Shown: piece by piece, positions 10,291 to 20,987 of the stretch
Numbering within the stretch: position 1 is the first letter of the stretch
How the letters are laid out: the number at the start of each line of letters is the position of its first letter
Notes under the pieces: generated by a model
What the model saw: the letters and a program-made list of their open reading frames with translations, nothing else
Database searches by the model: none
Told to the model about the DNA's origin: nothing
NCBI GenBank assembly: GCA_014529385.2
Contig: CM043951.1
Coordinates: forward strand, 107,825,884-107,889,883
Origin: Adiantum capillus-veneris
Taxonomy: Eukaryota > Streptophyta > Polypodiopsida > Polypodiales > Pteridaceae
DNA: 64,000 bases
Direction of reading: 5' to 3'
Position numbers and translations under genes: made by a program

Positions 10291-11651
10291 AGATTGAACG
10301 CTGTAAGGCTCGACTTGTTGCAAAGGGTTATGCACAACAAAAAGGCATAGATTATGAAGAGACTTTTGCTCCCACTTGTCATATGACTACTGTGCATTTT
10401 CTATGTGCATTGGAAGCTCATTTTGGTTGGCATGTACATCAATCAGACATTGTTACTGCTTTCTTGCATGGTGAAATATTTGAGGAAGTTTATGTAACGT
10501 AGCCTCGTGGTTTTTTCAAGAAAGGACAAGAGGATAAGGTGTGCAAATGTAACAAAGCTTGTATGGGTTGAAGCAATCTCCTCGTGCTTGGTATGAGAAG
10601 GCTGACACTCATTTCGTCAAATGAGGCTTTCGTAACAGTCCAATAGAAATCACATTGTATGTAAAGTGTGAAGGTGATGTACTTCTCATTGTGGTTCTAT
10701 ATGTGGATGATGTGTTGATCACTAGACCAAATGAGAGACATATTGCTGAATTTAAGGCTGATTTGAATGCTAGTTTCAAGATGAAAGATTTGGGGTTGTT
10801 GCATCATTACTTCGGTATACAGTTTAAGTAGTGTAATGGTGGTATTGCCTTGTGTCACAAAAGTTACATAGAGACATTGCTATGTAAGTTTGGACTTGAG
10901 GATTGCAAACCTATTGCCACTCCCATGGAAACAAGTTTGAAATTGAGTCTTCATGATGCTGGTGATCCTGCAGATGTCACTCTTTACCTGCTGTTGGATG
11001 CCTCATTTATGTATGCAACACAAATCTGGATATTCACTTTGTAGTCTCACAAGTCAACAGATTTATGCATAGCCCAGGGTTTAAGCATTGGCAGGTTGTC
11101 AAGAGTGTTTTTTGCTACTTGAGTGGCACTCTACACGTTGGCTTATTTTATCCCAAGGGGGGATCGTTACCGCCAGACTTACATGCTTTTTTGGACTGAG
11201 ATTGGGCTGGTTGTTTTGACACGCGAGTGTCCACAAGTGGTTTTTGTTTCATGCTTCGCAGTTCTATATATCATGGTTGAGCAAGAAGCAACCTATTGTG
11301 GTCACTTTGAGTTGTGAGGCTAAGTACAGGGCAGTCTTCACAGCTACGGTTGAGTGTGTATGGCTCAGACACCTTATAGCTGATTTGGGTGTTGGACAGG
11401 ACACTACCAACACTATCTACGCTGACAGTCAGAGCACATTGGCAGTTGCAAGGAACCCAGTTTTTCATGCTTGCACAAATCACATTGAGGTGCATTACCA
11501 CTATGATAGGGAAAGGCTCTCAGTAGGAGAGATTATCTTGGCTTATGTACCAACGCAAGACAACCTTACAGATCTTTTCACAAAGGCATTGTCTCGTGAG
11601 AAGTTTGAAGCTTTTTGCAAAGCTTTGGGCTTACTCTCCTTTGTGGACTAA
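10280..11651 (+). pseudogene. A1 reverse transcriptase-RNase H, decayed
   Basis: Copia RT motifs in order: KARLVAKGYAQQKGIDY near 10308, then a premature stop at 10499. Next come LYVDDVLIT near 10697, a stop inside GIQFK, SYIETLLCKFGLEDCKPIAT, and RNase H motifs CEAKYRAVFTATVECVW and YADSQSTLAVARNPVFHA, ending TDLFTKALSREKFEAF. Several stops and frame changes make it inactive, although the YVDD residues survive. Confidence 0.85.
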
Positions 11652-11726
11652 TCATGTCCTCAGGGCATGGGCCTTCCCTTTACTCATGTGCCAGCTCTCG
11701 TTCACCGCATCACTCCAGGGGGAATT

Positions 11727-11954
11727 TGTTACCATTTACATGTGGTCGTGATGTGTGTGAACACACTTAGGACCGCCGGGGTATTTTTTCCTCACTAAGA
11801 GGTTTTTTCCCCCGTGCATCGTATATATGCCCATTCATTCTAGGGATATCTATCTTTTGATTGCACACTAAGTCATACACTCTCTATTGTGTGCCTTGTG
11901 CTTCCTTTGTCTTCTCCAAGCTCTGTGTGTTTTCTTGCAACCCTAATTCCAACA
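11727..11954 (+). repeat. 3' LTR of A1
   Basis: 228 bp, TGTTACCATTTACATG...CTAATTCCAACA, preceded by a G-rich tract (CCAGGGGGAATT) that serves as polypurine tract. Followed by AAAGC, matching TAAGC before the 5' LTR in four of five bases. Confidence 0.88.
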
Positions 11955-12817
11955 AAAGCGGTCTCTTGAGAGATGTGATTTTTTGAGCACTTAGGTGGAG
12001 CTTCTTTCACAGGTTTCACAGGACACTTTGGCAGTGATTTCATGCTGCTTTGGTTTGTGGTCTTTGCGAATGGATTTGCATATGGTTATGTTGCATGGTT
12101 GATGCCCATTGTACATGCATTTTGGTGAGCACTTTTGAGTGCCGGTGAGCTCTCTTGAGAGCATTGTTTTTGCATTAATCAATTTTTTGGTTTGCACAAA
12201 TTTTGGTTCTTGTTCATGCGTGGATACTCCATTGATGTATGTTGAGTATGGATTGCCATTATTTGTGACATTGTGGAGCCAAGTTGGCATATTTGATGTG
12301 GTTTATGGTTGAGATTTGCATTGAGATTTTGCTCATTTTTCACGGGAGACTCTATCCAATTTTTCCTAGATTTCTTGCCATAGTTTTGGCTTGATTGTCG
12401 TACATCCTATTGATGCATTTGTAGTCATTGGATTGAGACAATGATTCCCTCTTGGTGTGGTCCATTTTTCTCCCACATTGATGGACATATGGTTGTTTTT
12501 GGACACAAATTGGTATTCTTGTATCCACTCTCACAAGCATGAGATTTTTGTATGCTCATAGTGGCTAAAGGTAGATTTATGGTATGACTTGTTTTTTATT
12601 AATGAATATTCCAATCGTGAGTCTACTACATACAATACATAGTTAGGTTCTATATACTTTTGGTAGTTGAGACTTGCATCAATTTGATGATTGCAGAGCA
12701 CAGTGTGGTTACACCACTACATGAGATTTTATGCATTGATGCGTTTGATCACTACAAGTGCTAGTGAGCTCTTTTAAGAGTGTTTTCTCCCCACAAGAAG
12801 CTCCTTTCATTCTAGGT
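11955..12817. other. Spacer between A1 and A2, no gene
   Basis: T/G-rich sequence without long open frames. It contains loosely repeated phrases such as GAGCTCTCTTGAGAGC near 12149 and GAGCTCTTTTAAGAG near 12767, which hints at old repeat material. Nothing else can be named. Confidence 0.4.
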
Positions 12818-13046
12818 TGTTGGAAATAGGGTTGCACGGAAACACACACAGCTTGGAGAAGATGAAGAAGCTCAAGGCGAACAACATAGATTAGTATTGC
12901 TTTGTGCACAATGGAAAGATAAGTTAGCCCTATAGTGATGGGAATTTATACAATTCTTGGGAGGGGAAACCTCCTCGTGAGGGAAAAAATGCCCCGACAA
13001 TCCTACGTGTGTTCACACACATCACTACCACATGTATGTGGTAACA
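12818..13046 (-). repeat. 3' LTR of A2
   Basis: 229 bp, on the + strand TGTTGGAAATAGGG...GTATGTGGTAACA. Same family as 11727-11954 reversed. Adjacent CCCCCCCAT at 13048-13057 is the polypurine tract on the - strand. Confidence 0.85.
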
Positions 13047-13059
13047 AACCCCCCCATGA

Positions 13060-14290
13060 GTGATGCGGTGAACAAGAGCTGCCACATAATGTATAGGGAA
13101 GTGCCATGCCCTGAGTGCATGATCAATCCACAAAGGGGAGTAAGCCCAAATCTTTGCAAAAATCTTTGAACTTCTCATGAGGCAATGCCTTTTTGAACAC
13201 ATCTGCAAGGTTTTCCTATGTTGGCACATAAGCCAAGTTGATCTCTCATGTTGAGAGTCTCTCCATGACATAGTGATAATGCACCTCAATGTGCATTGTG
13301 CCAGCATGAAAAATTGGGTTGCTCTTAATTGCCAATGTGCTTTGACTATTAGTGTAGATGATGTTTGCAGTTTCATGTCCAACACCCAAATCAAACATAA
13401 GGCATCTAAGCCACACACTCAACCGTAGATGTGAAGACTGCCATGTACTCAACCTCACAAATGGAAGTAGTCACATTAGGTTGCTTCTTGCTCAACCATG
13501 ATATACATGAATTACCGAGCATGAAACAAAAACCACTTGTGGACACTCGCGTGTCAAAACAACCAGCCCAATCTGAGTCCGAAAAAGCATGTAAATATAG
13601 TAGCAACAATCCCCCTTGGAATAAAACAAGGGATGCAAACTGCCACTCAAGTAGCAAAAAATCCGCTTGACACCTTGCCAATGCTTATACCATGGGCTAT
13701 GCATAAATATGTTGACCTATAAGACTGCAAATTGAATATCAAGCCTCATGTTGCACACGTAAATGAGGCATCCAATAGCAGTTTGGTAAAGAGTGACATT
13801 GGCAGGATCAGCAACGTAATAAAGGATCAACTTTAAACCTGTTTCCATGGGAGTAGCAATAGGCTTGTAGTCCTCAAGTCCAAACTTACATAGCAATGTC
13901 TCTATATAACTTGTTTGACACAAGGCAATACCACCATCACACCGCTTAAATTGTATACCCAAGTAATGATGCAACAGCCTCAAATCTTTCATCCAATAGC
14001 AGTTTGGTAAAGAGTGACATTGGCAGGATCAGCAACGTAATAAAGGATCAACTTTAAACATGTTTCCATGGGAGTAGCAATAGGCTTGTAGTCCTCAAGT
14101 CCAAACTTACATAGCAATGTCTCTATATAACTTGTTTGACACAAGGCAATACCACCATCACACCGCTTAAATTGTATACCCAAGTAATGATGCAACAGCC
14201 CCAAATCTTTCATCTTGAAGGTAGAATTCAAATCAGCCTTAAATTCAACAATATGTGTCTCATTCAAATAAGTAGCACATAAGTAGCACA
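13060..14290 (-). pseudogene. A2 RT-RNase H, decayed
   Basis: Pieces in several frames on the - strand. From the upstream side: KADLNSTFKMKDLGLLHHYLGIQFK, SYIETLLCKFGLEDYKPIAT (present twice because of a 221-bp duplication), then FSDSDWAGCFDTRVSTSGFC, SWLSKKQPNVTTSICEVEY and YTNSQSTLAIKSNPIFHAG of RNase H. The Asp of the usual DSQS is Asn here, a lost catalytic residue. The upstream half of RT with YVDD is missing through a deletion near 14270-14290. Confidence 0.82.
13772..14213. repeat. 221-bp direct tandem duplication inside A2 RT
   Basis: Units 13772-13992 and 13993-14213 are nearly identical and abut exactly, both beginning CCAATAGCAGTTTGG and ending AATCTTTCAT. Two substitutions were noticed (CCTG/CATG and GCCT/GCCC). 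The few differences imply that it arose well after A2 inserted. Confidence 0.92.
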
Positions 14291-14760
14291 CATGATGGCC
14301 TCAAGCCAAAACGAATGTGGCAAAGCTTGACTCTTGACCATACATCATGCCATCTCCATAAAAGACCTGTCTTTTCCTTTCAGCAACAATGGTACTGCAC
14401 ATTGGTGTTTTATCCCATGACTAGCCAAAAATGTATTAAACTCATGAGACATATACTCCCCCCCTTAATCTGAACGGAGGGTACCCATAGTACATATAGA
14501 GACGTGTTCAGCCATAGCCAAAAATTAAAGCACATAAACACTTCAAACTTGGATTCAAGCGGACACACCCATGGATGCCTGGAGTAATCATCAATGAAAG
14601 TCAGAAAGTAAAGATAATTTCCCAAGGATGGAATTCTAATGGGCCCATAAACATCGCTATGCACGAGTTGCAATCTCCATGTAATCCTAACTGAACCATC
14701 CTTTGGAAACTTTGAACACTCCATACAAGCGAAGCAAACTGGCAAAATTCAGATGCCAAA
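14291..14760 (-). pseudogene. A2 integrase fragment
   Basis: On the - strand the integrase core start is visible: LQLVHSDVYGPIRIPSLGN with the first catalytic Asp, then FLTFIDDYSRHPWVCPLES. A second part (YMSHEFNTF region near 14440) and LPHSFWLEAIMCATYV near 14300 follow in other frames. Past CATYV the sequence jumps into RT, so the C-terminal integrase and N-terminal RT are deleted. Confidence 0.75.
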
Positions 14761-15660
14761 AATGTGCATGCCAAAGTTTTGCATCTAAAACAACCTTTGA
14801 ATCCACAATTGCTTTTGTAAAAATTTTCCCACACTTGTCGTACAAAGTAAGCTTATGCAGCCCACAACATAAAATGCCAGATGCAACAATTTCATCACCA
14901 AAACTGACATCATGAATTGTATGTCTATCATCCACAAATTTCACAACAAGACCAAGTCTAGCACGTGTAAATATAAAAAAAGATTCTTCTTGATCCAAGG
15001 TACATAAACTGCATCAACAAGTGTGAAAGAACTGCCATTTGCAGCAGTCAGCACAATCTTTCCAAATCCCTTGACCAAATAAGAGGCATTGATGGTACAA
15101 GTGATTATATTAACATGAGGGACAGACTTAAGAGAGATAAACAAGTCATGATGTGAGGTAATGTGCTTTGTAGCACCACTATCAAAGTACCACATGTGAG
15201 AATTTGCAGCAACTGACATACATGCATCATGGAGAAAAGGATCATAAGTGCACTCTACACTTAATGCCCACTCTGCAACTACATCAGCATCACAATCTCC
15301 TTTCATAGAAGATTCTACAATAGTTGCACTTGTAGTGGAACTAGCCTCTTTCTTCTTGGCCTCTTTTGCCTTCAATTTAGGACATTTCTTAATCAAGTGA
15401 TCATTGGCCTTACAATAATGGCAATGTATCTTCTTTTTTTCCTTTTCACTAGAATTCCCAGATGAGGTCCTACCGGTAGAAGCATTAAGAACGGGTGATT
15501 TTCCACTCGCAGAAGAATTATGAAAAGAGGTTACATTGTTGTTACCACTTTTTCTTTGAGCAAAAACAAAAGCCTTTTTAATTGCACGTTGCTTAGCCTT
15601 GTTCTTTCTTGAAAGTGACTCTTGCAATAGCAATGTGCATAATGCATCAAACTTGACAAC
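14761..15660 (-). pseudogene. A2 gag C-term, protease and GAG-pre
   Basis: The frame 14941-15705 opens inside the neighbouring inserted element; from about 15660 it reads as family-A gag: VVKFDALCTLLLQESLSRKN, a Lys/Ser linker, knuckle CHYCKANDHLIKKC (the Gly of the usual knuckle is Asn), then protease WYFDSGATKHITSHHDLF. The GAG-pre region continues in other frames to about 14761. Its upstream gag lies beyond the inserted element at 17075. Confidence 0.82.
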
Positions 15661-16518
15661 ATTAGCACTAGAATGGTAACAGGACACTTTTATGTCCTTG
15701 GACACTTTTGTGTCCTGTTAAGTGACCATTTTGCTTGAATTATTTGAAGAGTATGAAAATGAATTTCTAGGTGCTATATATCCACAAAGTTGCCTTATGA
15801 GCTGAAAAAAACTTAGCATTTTTTTTTGAGTATCGATCTCACCATTAACCTTACTCTTGCACAACATTTTTGAACCTAAACTCTGTGAAAAAACGGGTCC
15901 TGTTTTTGGCTTTTTTTCAATTTTTGGCAACTATACCACTCTAAACTTCATGTTTGTGAGGTTTAGATGGCTAGAGGTTAGGCCTTCATAGTTCTCAACA
16001 TGTTTTGATGCTTGTAGGGAGAGCTAAGTGTTAAAATTGAAAGTTATGACCAATTTACAAGAATTGCATAATCCTGTGTTTTGGCCAAAATTAGCACTTT
16101 TATGATTTTTTTGGTGGCTTTCTTGATATCCAAATTCAATTTTGATTGTGTAAGTGTAATGTATAACATAAAGCTAATCTTCCTTGAGTTTTGGGGACCT
16201 AATATGCTATATAGAATAGTATATGATGATGGTTGAGTTTTTTGATTGCTGAAGAATACGATACATTTTAGAGTAACAAGTATAACTTTCTCAATATTGC
16301 TAGTTTCTTAGGCCAATTGTGTGTATTTTGTAGGTAGTGACCATATCTAATCATAGACTACAAACTTGGCTAGATATTGAGTAGTTTCTATGGGTTTCTA
16401 GAGGTCATAATGCTAAACCCAGTTTTTTCATGTTTGCTGTATTTAGCACTTTATCATTGCCCCCAAGGTTCCAATTATAAGAGATCCATTATCCTTTCGA
16501 CATGCTCCATGGCTTCTT

Positions 16519-16962
16519 TTGAATCCAGAGGCCCAAAGGGAACTAAGAAAACATGTATATAGTATCTGTATTGAGCATGACTATCGAAACTTTGATAATA
16601 GGTCCGTAGAATGGCAAAAATGCAACTTTTTTGTACCTTTTTTTTTTGCCCAAAAAGAAATTAGTGAGGTAAAAGCAACCATATTTTTTGGTCACCAACC
16701 CATTGAAGTTAACGGGGCAATTTATCTCATGTCCTACAAAAATCTCCACTCTTATTTATATGCAATCAACCGTAAGAAATTGCTGTTTTGGGCAAAATGC
16801 ACTGGTCCATCAACTTTGAAGGCTTGTAGTGACCAAGGGATGAGAAAAAGTAAAAGTTTCTCATTTTTTGGTCCATCAACTTTGAAGGCTTGTAGTGACC
16901 AAGGGATGAGAAAAAGTAAAAGTTTCTCATTTTTTCCATATGTAGTAGTTATTGAACTATAA
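16519..16962 (+). CDS. Unrecognised 147-residue frame in TIR element
   Basis: Open frame inside the inverted-repeat element. No known domain. It spans a 66-bp tandem duplication that repeats GPSTLKACSDQGMRKSKSFS in the protein. The aromatic, low-complexity middle (poly-T-derived FFVPFFF) argues that it may not be translated. Listed because it is the longest frame in the element. Confidence 0.2.
   Translation: MNPEAQRELRKHVYSICIEHDYRNFDNRSVEWQKCNFFVPFFFAQKEISEVKATIFFGHQPIEVNGAIYLMSYKNLHSYLYAINRKKLLFWAKCTGPSTLKACSDQGMRKSKSFSFFGPSTLKACSDQGMRKSKSFSFFPYVVVIEL
16804..16935. repeat. 66-bp tandem duplication in TIR element
   Basis: Two identical adjacent units, 16804-16869 and 16870-16935, each starting GGTCCATCAACTTTGAAGGC and ending in a T-run. 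Identity of the units implies a recent event. Confidence 0.92.
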
Positions 16963-17074
16963 GCTCATGAAAGGATTTTTCAAAATGAGTGGATCTACTA
17001 TGGTTTTGGAATTTTTTCCCAAAACCCTGAAAGGACACTTTTATGTCCTATTAGGTTACCATTCTAGTGCTAAT

Positions 17075-17279
17075 TAGGATTTCCTTGGGTCATAAGTCTC
17101 CAAGTACTAGCTAAATTTATATCCTTGATACCAGCAACGAAAGTGTCCATATCTTTCTCATGCATAATCTTTGATTTTAGCTCTTTACACAACAATGCAA
17201 TTTTAGCCTCATTGCGACTTGCATAAAGACTAGCGAGAATATCACAAGCCTGTTTAGTTGATTTAGTCGAGTGAATGTG
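17075..17279 (-). pseudogene. A2 gag, middle fragment
   Basis: Gag piece between the TIR element and element C. On the - strand it reads HSTKSTKQACDILASLYASR, then KIALLCKELKSKIMHEKDMD, then ASTWRLMTQGNP. Compared with the copy at 38 kb, about 30 residues between DIN and ASTW are missing, a small deletion. Gag continues upstream at 22878. Confidence 0.8.
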
Positions 17280-17284
17280 AGGAG

Positions 17285-17469
17285 TGTAGGAAACGGCTAT
17301 GGGGTGCAAGAGAGGGAAGGATAAAGGGGAAGGGGATGAGCATACACAGTAGGTGGGTGGACCATTAGAGAGTACTCACTCTCTTCTCCTTATTCTCATT
17401 ATAACCAAGAATGTAAAGTAAAGTGGGTGGGCACCCGGCCATATCCGGCCACGGGGCTGAAACCCAACA
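17285..17469 (-). repeat. 3' LTR of element C
   Basis: TGTAGGAAACGGCTATGG...GAAACCCAACA on the + strand. Differs from the 22.7-kb partner at multiple sites. The purine tract on the - strand (CCAAATGGGAGAT) abuts it. Confidence 0.9.
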
Positions 17470-17522
17470 ATCTCCCATTTGGAGGCCAACATGGCCCAAA
17501 TGGCTAAAGAATGTAGGGGTTA

Positions 17523-18790
17523 TTATGTACAACTGTACAAACATGAAGCATGATTCTTCATTATCTCTATGCAATGTACGAACCGCTCTGAGGCTAAGCT
17601 CTTTGTTAGAGAATTTGCTAGGTTTTCATCCGTGTGAACTTTGACTAACTCAATGCGTTTGCTAGCCAAAATATCCCGTACCACCACATGATACTTGACC
17701 ACCGCTCGAGAAAACAAGAAAACATAGCCAAATGTGGATTGCATAGTGTCCACACAAACCGCATAATCCGAATCAGTGTTTCCAACTATGGATGCATCAT
17801 TGTTCCCAAAGCGTAATCACTTGCTAGATGAGCTCTTGATGTATCTCAAGATGTGCTTCCTTGCTTCCCAATGCTTTCTACCTGGATTTTCCATAAACCT
17901 GCTCACCACTTCCACTACATATGCAATGTTTGGCCGTGTGCTTACCATGGAGAACATGAGAATGCCAATTGCCAAAGAATACGACACCTTTGCCATCTCT
18001 ACCTTTTCAACATCCGATTTGGGACAATCATGCTTGCTAAGTTTTTTGTATGTAACCATTGGGGTACTCAATGCTTTCCCCTCTTGCATATCAAAACATT
18101 GCAAGGCCTTGTGAATATACTCTTCCTATGAAAGTTCAAGTATACCACGTTTGCGATCTCTCTTGATATGTGTACCAAGAAAATGATGTGCATCACCCAA
18201 ATCTTTCATAGAAAACTGCTTGCTTAAGGCATCCTTGAGAAGTGTAATCTTGTCTTTTGACTTCCCGTCTATGAGCATATCATCCATGTACAAAATTAGA
18301 ATGATGAGGGAACCATCATTCAACCTCTTTGTGTACAAGCAGTGATCCTCTTGGCTCTGTATGTAACCTTGGGACTAAATGTACTTATCCAACTTGATGT
18401 AACATTGCCTTGAGCCTTGCTTTAATCCATACAAAGCTTTATTGAGTCTACACATCAATTCTTCCCGTGTTGCTTCTCATGCCTTATCGCAAAACCTTCT
18501 GGTTGTTTCATGTAGACGTCCTCTTCAAGATCCCCATGAAGAAACGTTGTCTTCACATCCATTTGGACCAATTCCATGTCCTCGATTGCTACTAGATCAT
18601 GCACAAGATGCAATATAGTCATCTTGACCACTGGAGAAAATATTTCATCGAAATCCATGCCTTTTGTTTGCTTGAACCCTTTAGCAACCAATCTAGCCTT
18701 ATACTTAGGCTTGGGATCATCTGTGATGTACTTCTTCTTGTACACCCATTTGCATGGCAATGTCTCTTTACCTGCAGGTAACTCTGTCAA
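17523..18790 (-). pseudogene. Element C RT-RNase H
   Basis: Copia RT in several frames. 18790-18455 holds LPCKWVYKKKYITDD, KARLVAKGFKQTKGMDFDE and FLHGDLEEDVYMKQPEGFA. 18338-18126 holds the catalytic LYMDDMLIDG. 18104-17817 holds ALSTPM, CPKSDVEK and RPNIAYVVEVVSRFMENPGR. The RNase H region (17753-17523) is badly decayed but ends in the tether-like VHTDENLANSLTKSL. The MDD aspartates are intact; the frame breaks make it a pseudogene. Confidence 0.85.
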
Positions 18791-18793
18791 TTT

Positions 18794-19447
18794 CTAAGGT
18801 TCATTTGCTAAAATTGAGTTATACTCAGATTGCATAGCTTCTTCCCACTTCATGCTATCATCCATTTGAATGGCCTCTTTGTAGCAAGTGGGTTCACGGC
18901 AGTCAGTGACTAGCAAGTAGTCTAATCCTGGCTCAAAACACTTAAGTGCACGAGATGTTTGAGTAGATCTCCAAAGTGCCTGAATGTTGGATTTCGCTCT
19001 CTTTGGAGCAACAATAGGTGGTGAGGCAACATCCTCATACCGTACTTTGTGATACTCAATGCTTTTCACTGGCTTTCTATGCATCTTAGACTCATTGAAT
19101 ATCTCATTGAACATAGAAGTGACATGTTCCTTAATGGTTGTATTCATCCTTTCAGCCACACCGTTTTGGGCGGGTGTGTAAGGAGTGGTAAATTGTCTTC
19201 TAATTCTTCTTTTACTACACAAGTCCTTGAACTCGGAGGAGATGTACTCGCCTTCATTGTCACTATGCAAAGCTTTAAGCTTTCTACCCGATTGGTTCTC
19301 AACCAATGCTAATAACTTTTGAAAGATGCTAAAGACGTAGCTCTTTTGCTTCAAGAGATAAACCCGCACCTTTCTAGCAGAGTTGTCTATGAATCTTAGG
19401 AAGTATAATGCTCTCCCTAGAGACTTGATTGGCATAGGTCCGTACAA
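18794..19447 (-). pseudogene. Element C integrase with internal deletion
   Basis: Open frame of 217 residues from the integrase core: MYGPMPIKSLGRALYF, HSDNEGEYISSEFK (second catalytic Asp) and [19 protein letters not shown] (catalytic Glu). After MFNEI it jumps to the linker before RT (FNESKMHRKPVKSIEYHKV), so roughly the C-terminal third of the integrase is deleted in frame. The first catalytic Asp region is frame-broken just upstream. Confidence 0.82.
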
Positions 19448-19471
19448 GATGAATCAAATCTAGAGGAATCC

Positions 19472-20060
19472 CTAACTTCTTGTCCAAAGGCGTTGATGCC
19501 AAACTAGTCTGTTTGAATGCTCACATACAGAGAAGTTAGAGTAATCTAGCACGGGGATATAACCAAAATGCTGCAAGACTCTCATTCCCTTTTGACTCAT
19601 ATGTCCTAGCCGGCTATGCCATAGCTTTGTAGACTGAAGTTCGGCTACACAAATAGAATTTTCTTTCACAAAAGAGACATAAAGTGAGTACAATGAGCCA
19701 GACTTCTAACCTTTAAGCATGACCAAATTTCCCTTCTTGATAATCCAAGAACCATGAGCAAATATTGTAGTGTAACCCAAATCATCCAACTGTCCAACTG
19801 ACATCAAACTCTTTGTCAATTTGGGTACATGTCTAACATTATGCAGCATAAATTAAGTGCCATTACGCCTAGAAAACTTGATGTTGTCCACACCGCATAT
19901 ATCAAGCTCATAAGAATTGCCTAGCTTCACTGTGTCATGCATGGCAGTGTATGTTTAAAACCACTCCTTGTGAGGAGTCACGTAAAAGCTAGCACCTGAG
20001 TCCACAATCCAGTTTTGTGCATAACTCTCATCAAGAGCTAACAATGCATCAGGACTCAAA
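19472..20060 (-). pseudogene. Element C protease and GAG-pre region
   Basis: On the - strand NWIVDSGASFYVTPHKEWF gives the protease active site (DSG near 20010). It is followed by HNVRHVPKLTKSLMSVGQLD and the zinc-binding GAG-pre region (TKLWHSRLGHMSQKGM, then FSVCEHSNR, in which the second Cys appears lost). Stops at about 19955, 19850 and 19710 break the frame. Confidence 0.8.
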
Positions 20061-20987
20061 TCTGATGTGAAAATCAACACGTCATTTGGCACGTCAAAAC
20101 TGTCTTGATCATTGGAGACTCAACCACATTAATTTCTTCAATGTTCACGCTGCTTTTAGATTTGTCAGACTTCGCTTTCTCTTTGCCCTTATCCCGCTGC
20201 ATTGTGCGGCAATCTTTCATCAAGTGTCCCTTTTTATGGTAGTAGTAGCACTCAACATTTCTCATTTCTTTGTCGCAACTCTTGCTACGACCTTACTTGT
20301 TGCAATCCTAAGAACGATCGCGATTGCAGCCACGCTACCTTTTGGGTGCCTTTCCTTGTCACAATTGCTAGTAGCGACATACACATCACCATGCCCACTT
20401 GCATCAAGAGATTGACGCCTAATCTCTTCAATGAGAAACACACCAGCAAAATCACTGAAAACTAGCTTGCCATTGGGTACAGAATTGCTTATGGTTGTGT
20501 TGAAGGTATCCCATGATGATGGTAGCAAACATAGCAAGAAAATGGTCTTCATTTCATCATCGAAACTGAAACCTTTTGAAGTAAGTTGTGAATACACGTT
20601 GTTGAACTTGTTCAAGTGAGAACTAAACTTATTGCCTTCTTTCATGTTCATGCGCATCAATTTCTTCATAAAGAAAATCTTGTTCAAGGTGTTGTTGCCA
20701 TCACAAGCTTGACATAGAGCATGCGACAAATCTTTGGCATTGGTCTTATCCATTACGATAAAGTAAATAAATTCACCAAGGTGCAAGCGAATGGTCACCA
20801 TAGCACGCTCATTCAAGTCATCCCACTGATCATTAGTGTATGCATTCTCTCCTCTTGCACGCAAAGGTGCTATCAAGCCTTTGTTGGTCAAAACATCTTG
20901 TGTACGCTGCCGCCAAATAGCGAAGTTTGTGCCATCAAACTTTTTGATGTAGTACTCTTCTCATTCGGAAGCACTACTCGCAACCAT
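20061..20987 (-). pseudogene. Element C gag
   Basis: Starts at an ATG at 20987 (MVASSASE), followed by an in-frame TGA at codon 9. It continues as YYIKKFDGTNFAIWRQRTQD, a typical copia gag N-terminus, with RAMVTIRLHLGEFIYF and KEGNKFSSHLNKFNNVYSQL further on. The knuckle CYYYHKKGHLMKDC (about 20250-20209) has its second Cys replaced by Tyr. The early stop and at least one frame change disable it. Confidence 0.85.

Larger units (their letters stand above)
3334..11954 (+). mobile_element. Copia element A1, split by element B
   Basis: Ty1/copia retrotransposon on the + strand with matching ends: LTRs at 3334-3562 and 11727-11954 and a near-perfect target duplication (TAAGC before, AAAGC after). 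Order: 5' LTR, primer-binding site, gag, protease, RT-RNase H, 3' LTR. The integrase is deleted, stops are frequent, and a 5.2-kb copia element (B) sits in gag. The two LTRs are visibly diverged, so this is an old insertion. It belongs to the same family as the copies at 12818-23761 and 37988-39213. Confidence 0.88.
15661..17074. mobile_element. 1.4-kb DNA transposon with perfect 20-bp TIRs
   Basis: Interrupts A2 gag. The left end ATTAGCACTAGAATGGTAAC (15661-15680) is the exact reverse complement of the right end (17055-17074); the outermost bases may include target sequence (a TA duplication with element 15665-17070 is one reading). Just inside are imperfect palindromes GGACACTTTTATGTCC (15682-15697, 17033-17048) and GGACACTTTTGTGTCC (15700-15715). 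No transposase is recognisable, so it looks non-autonomous. Superfamily uncertain. Confidence 0.85.

Noticed and set aside
11955-12817. Continuation of the gypsy remnant from 1-3333 after element A1
   Set aside because: The target duplication shows that 3333 and 11955 were once adjacent, but no gypsy RT motif could be read in 11955-12817.
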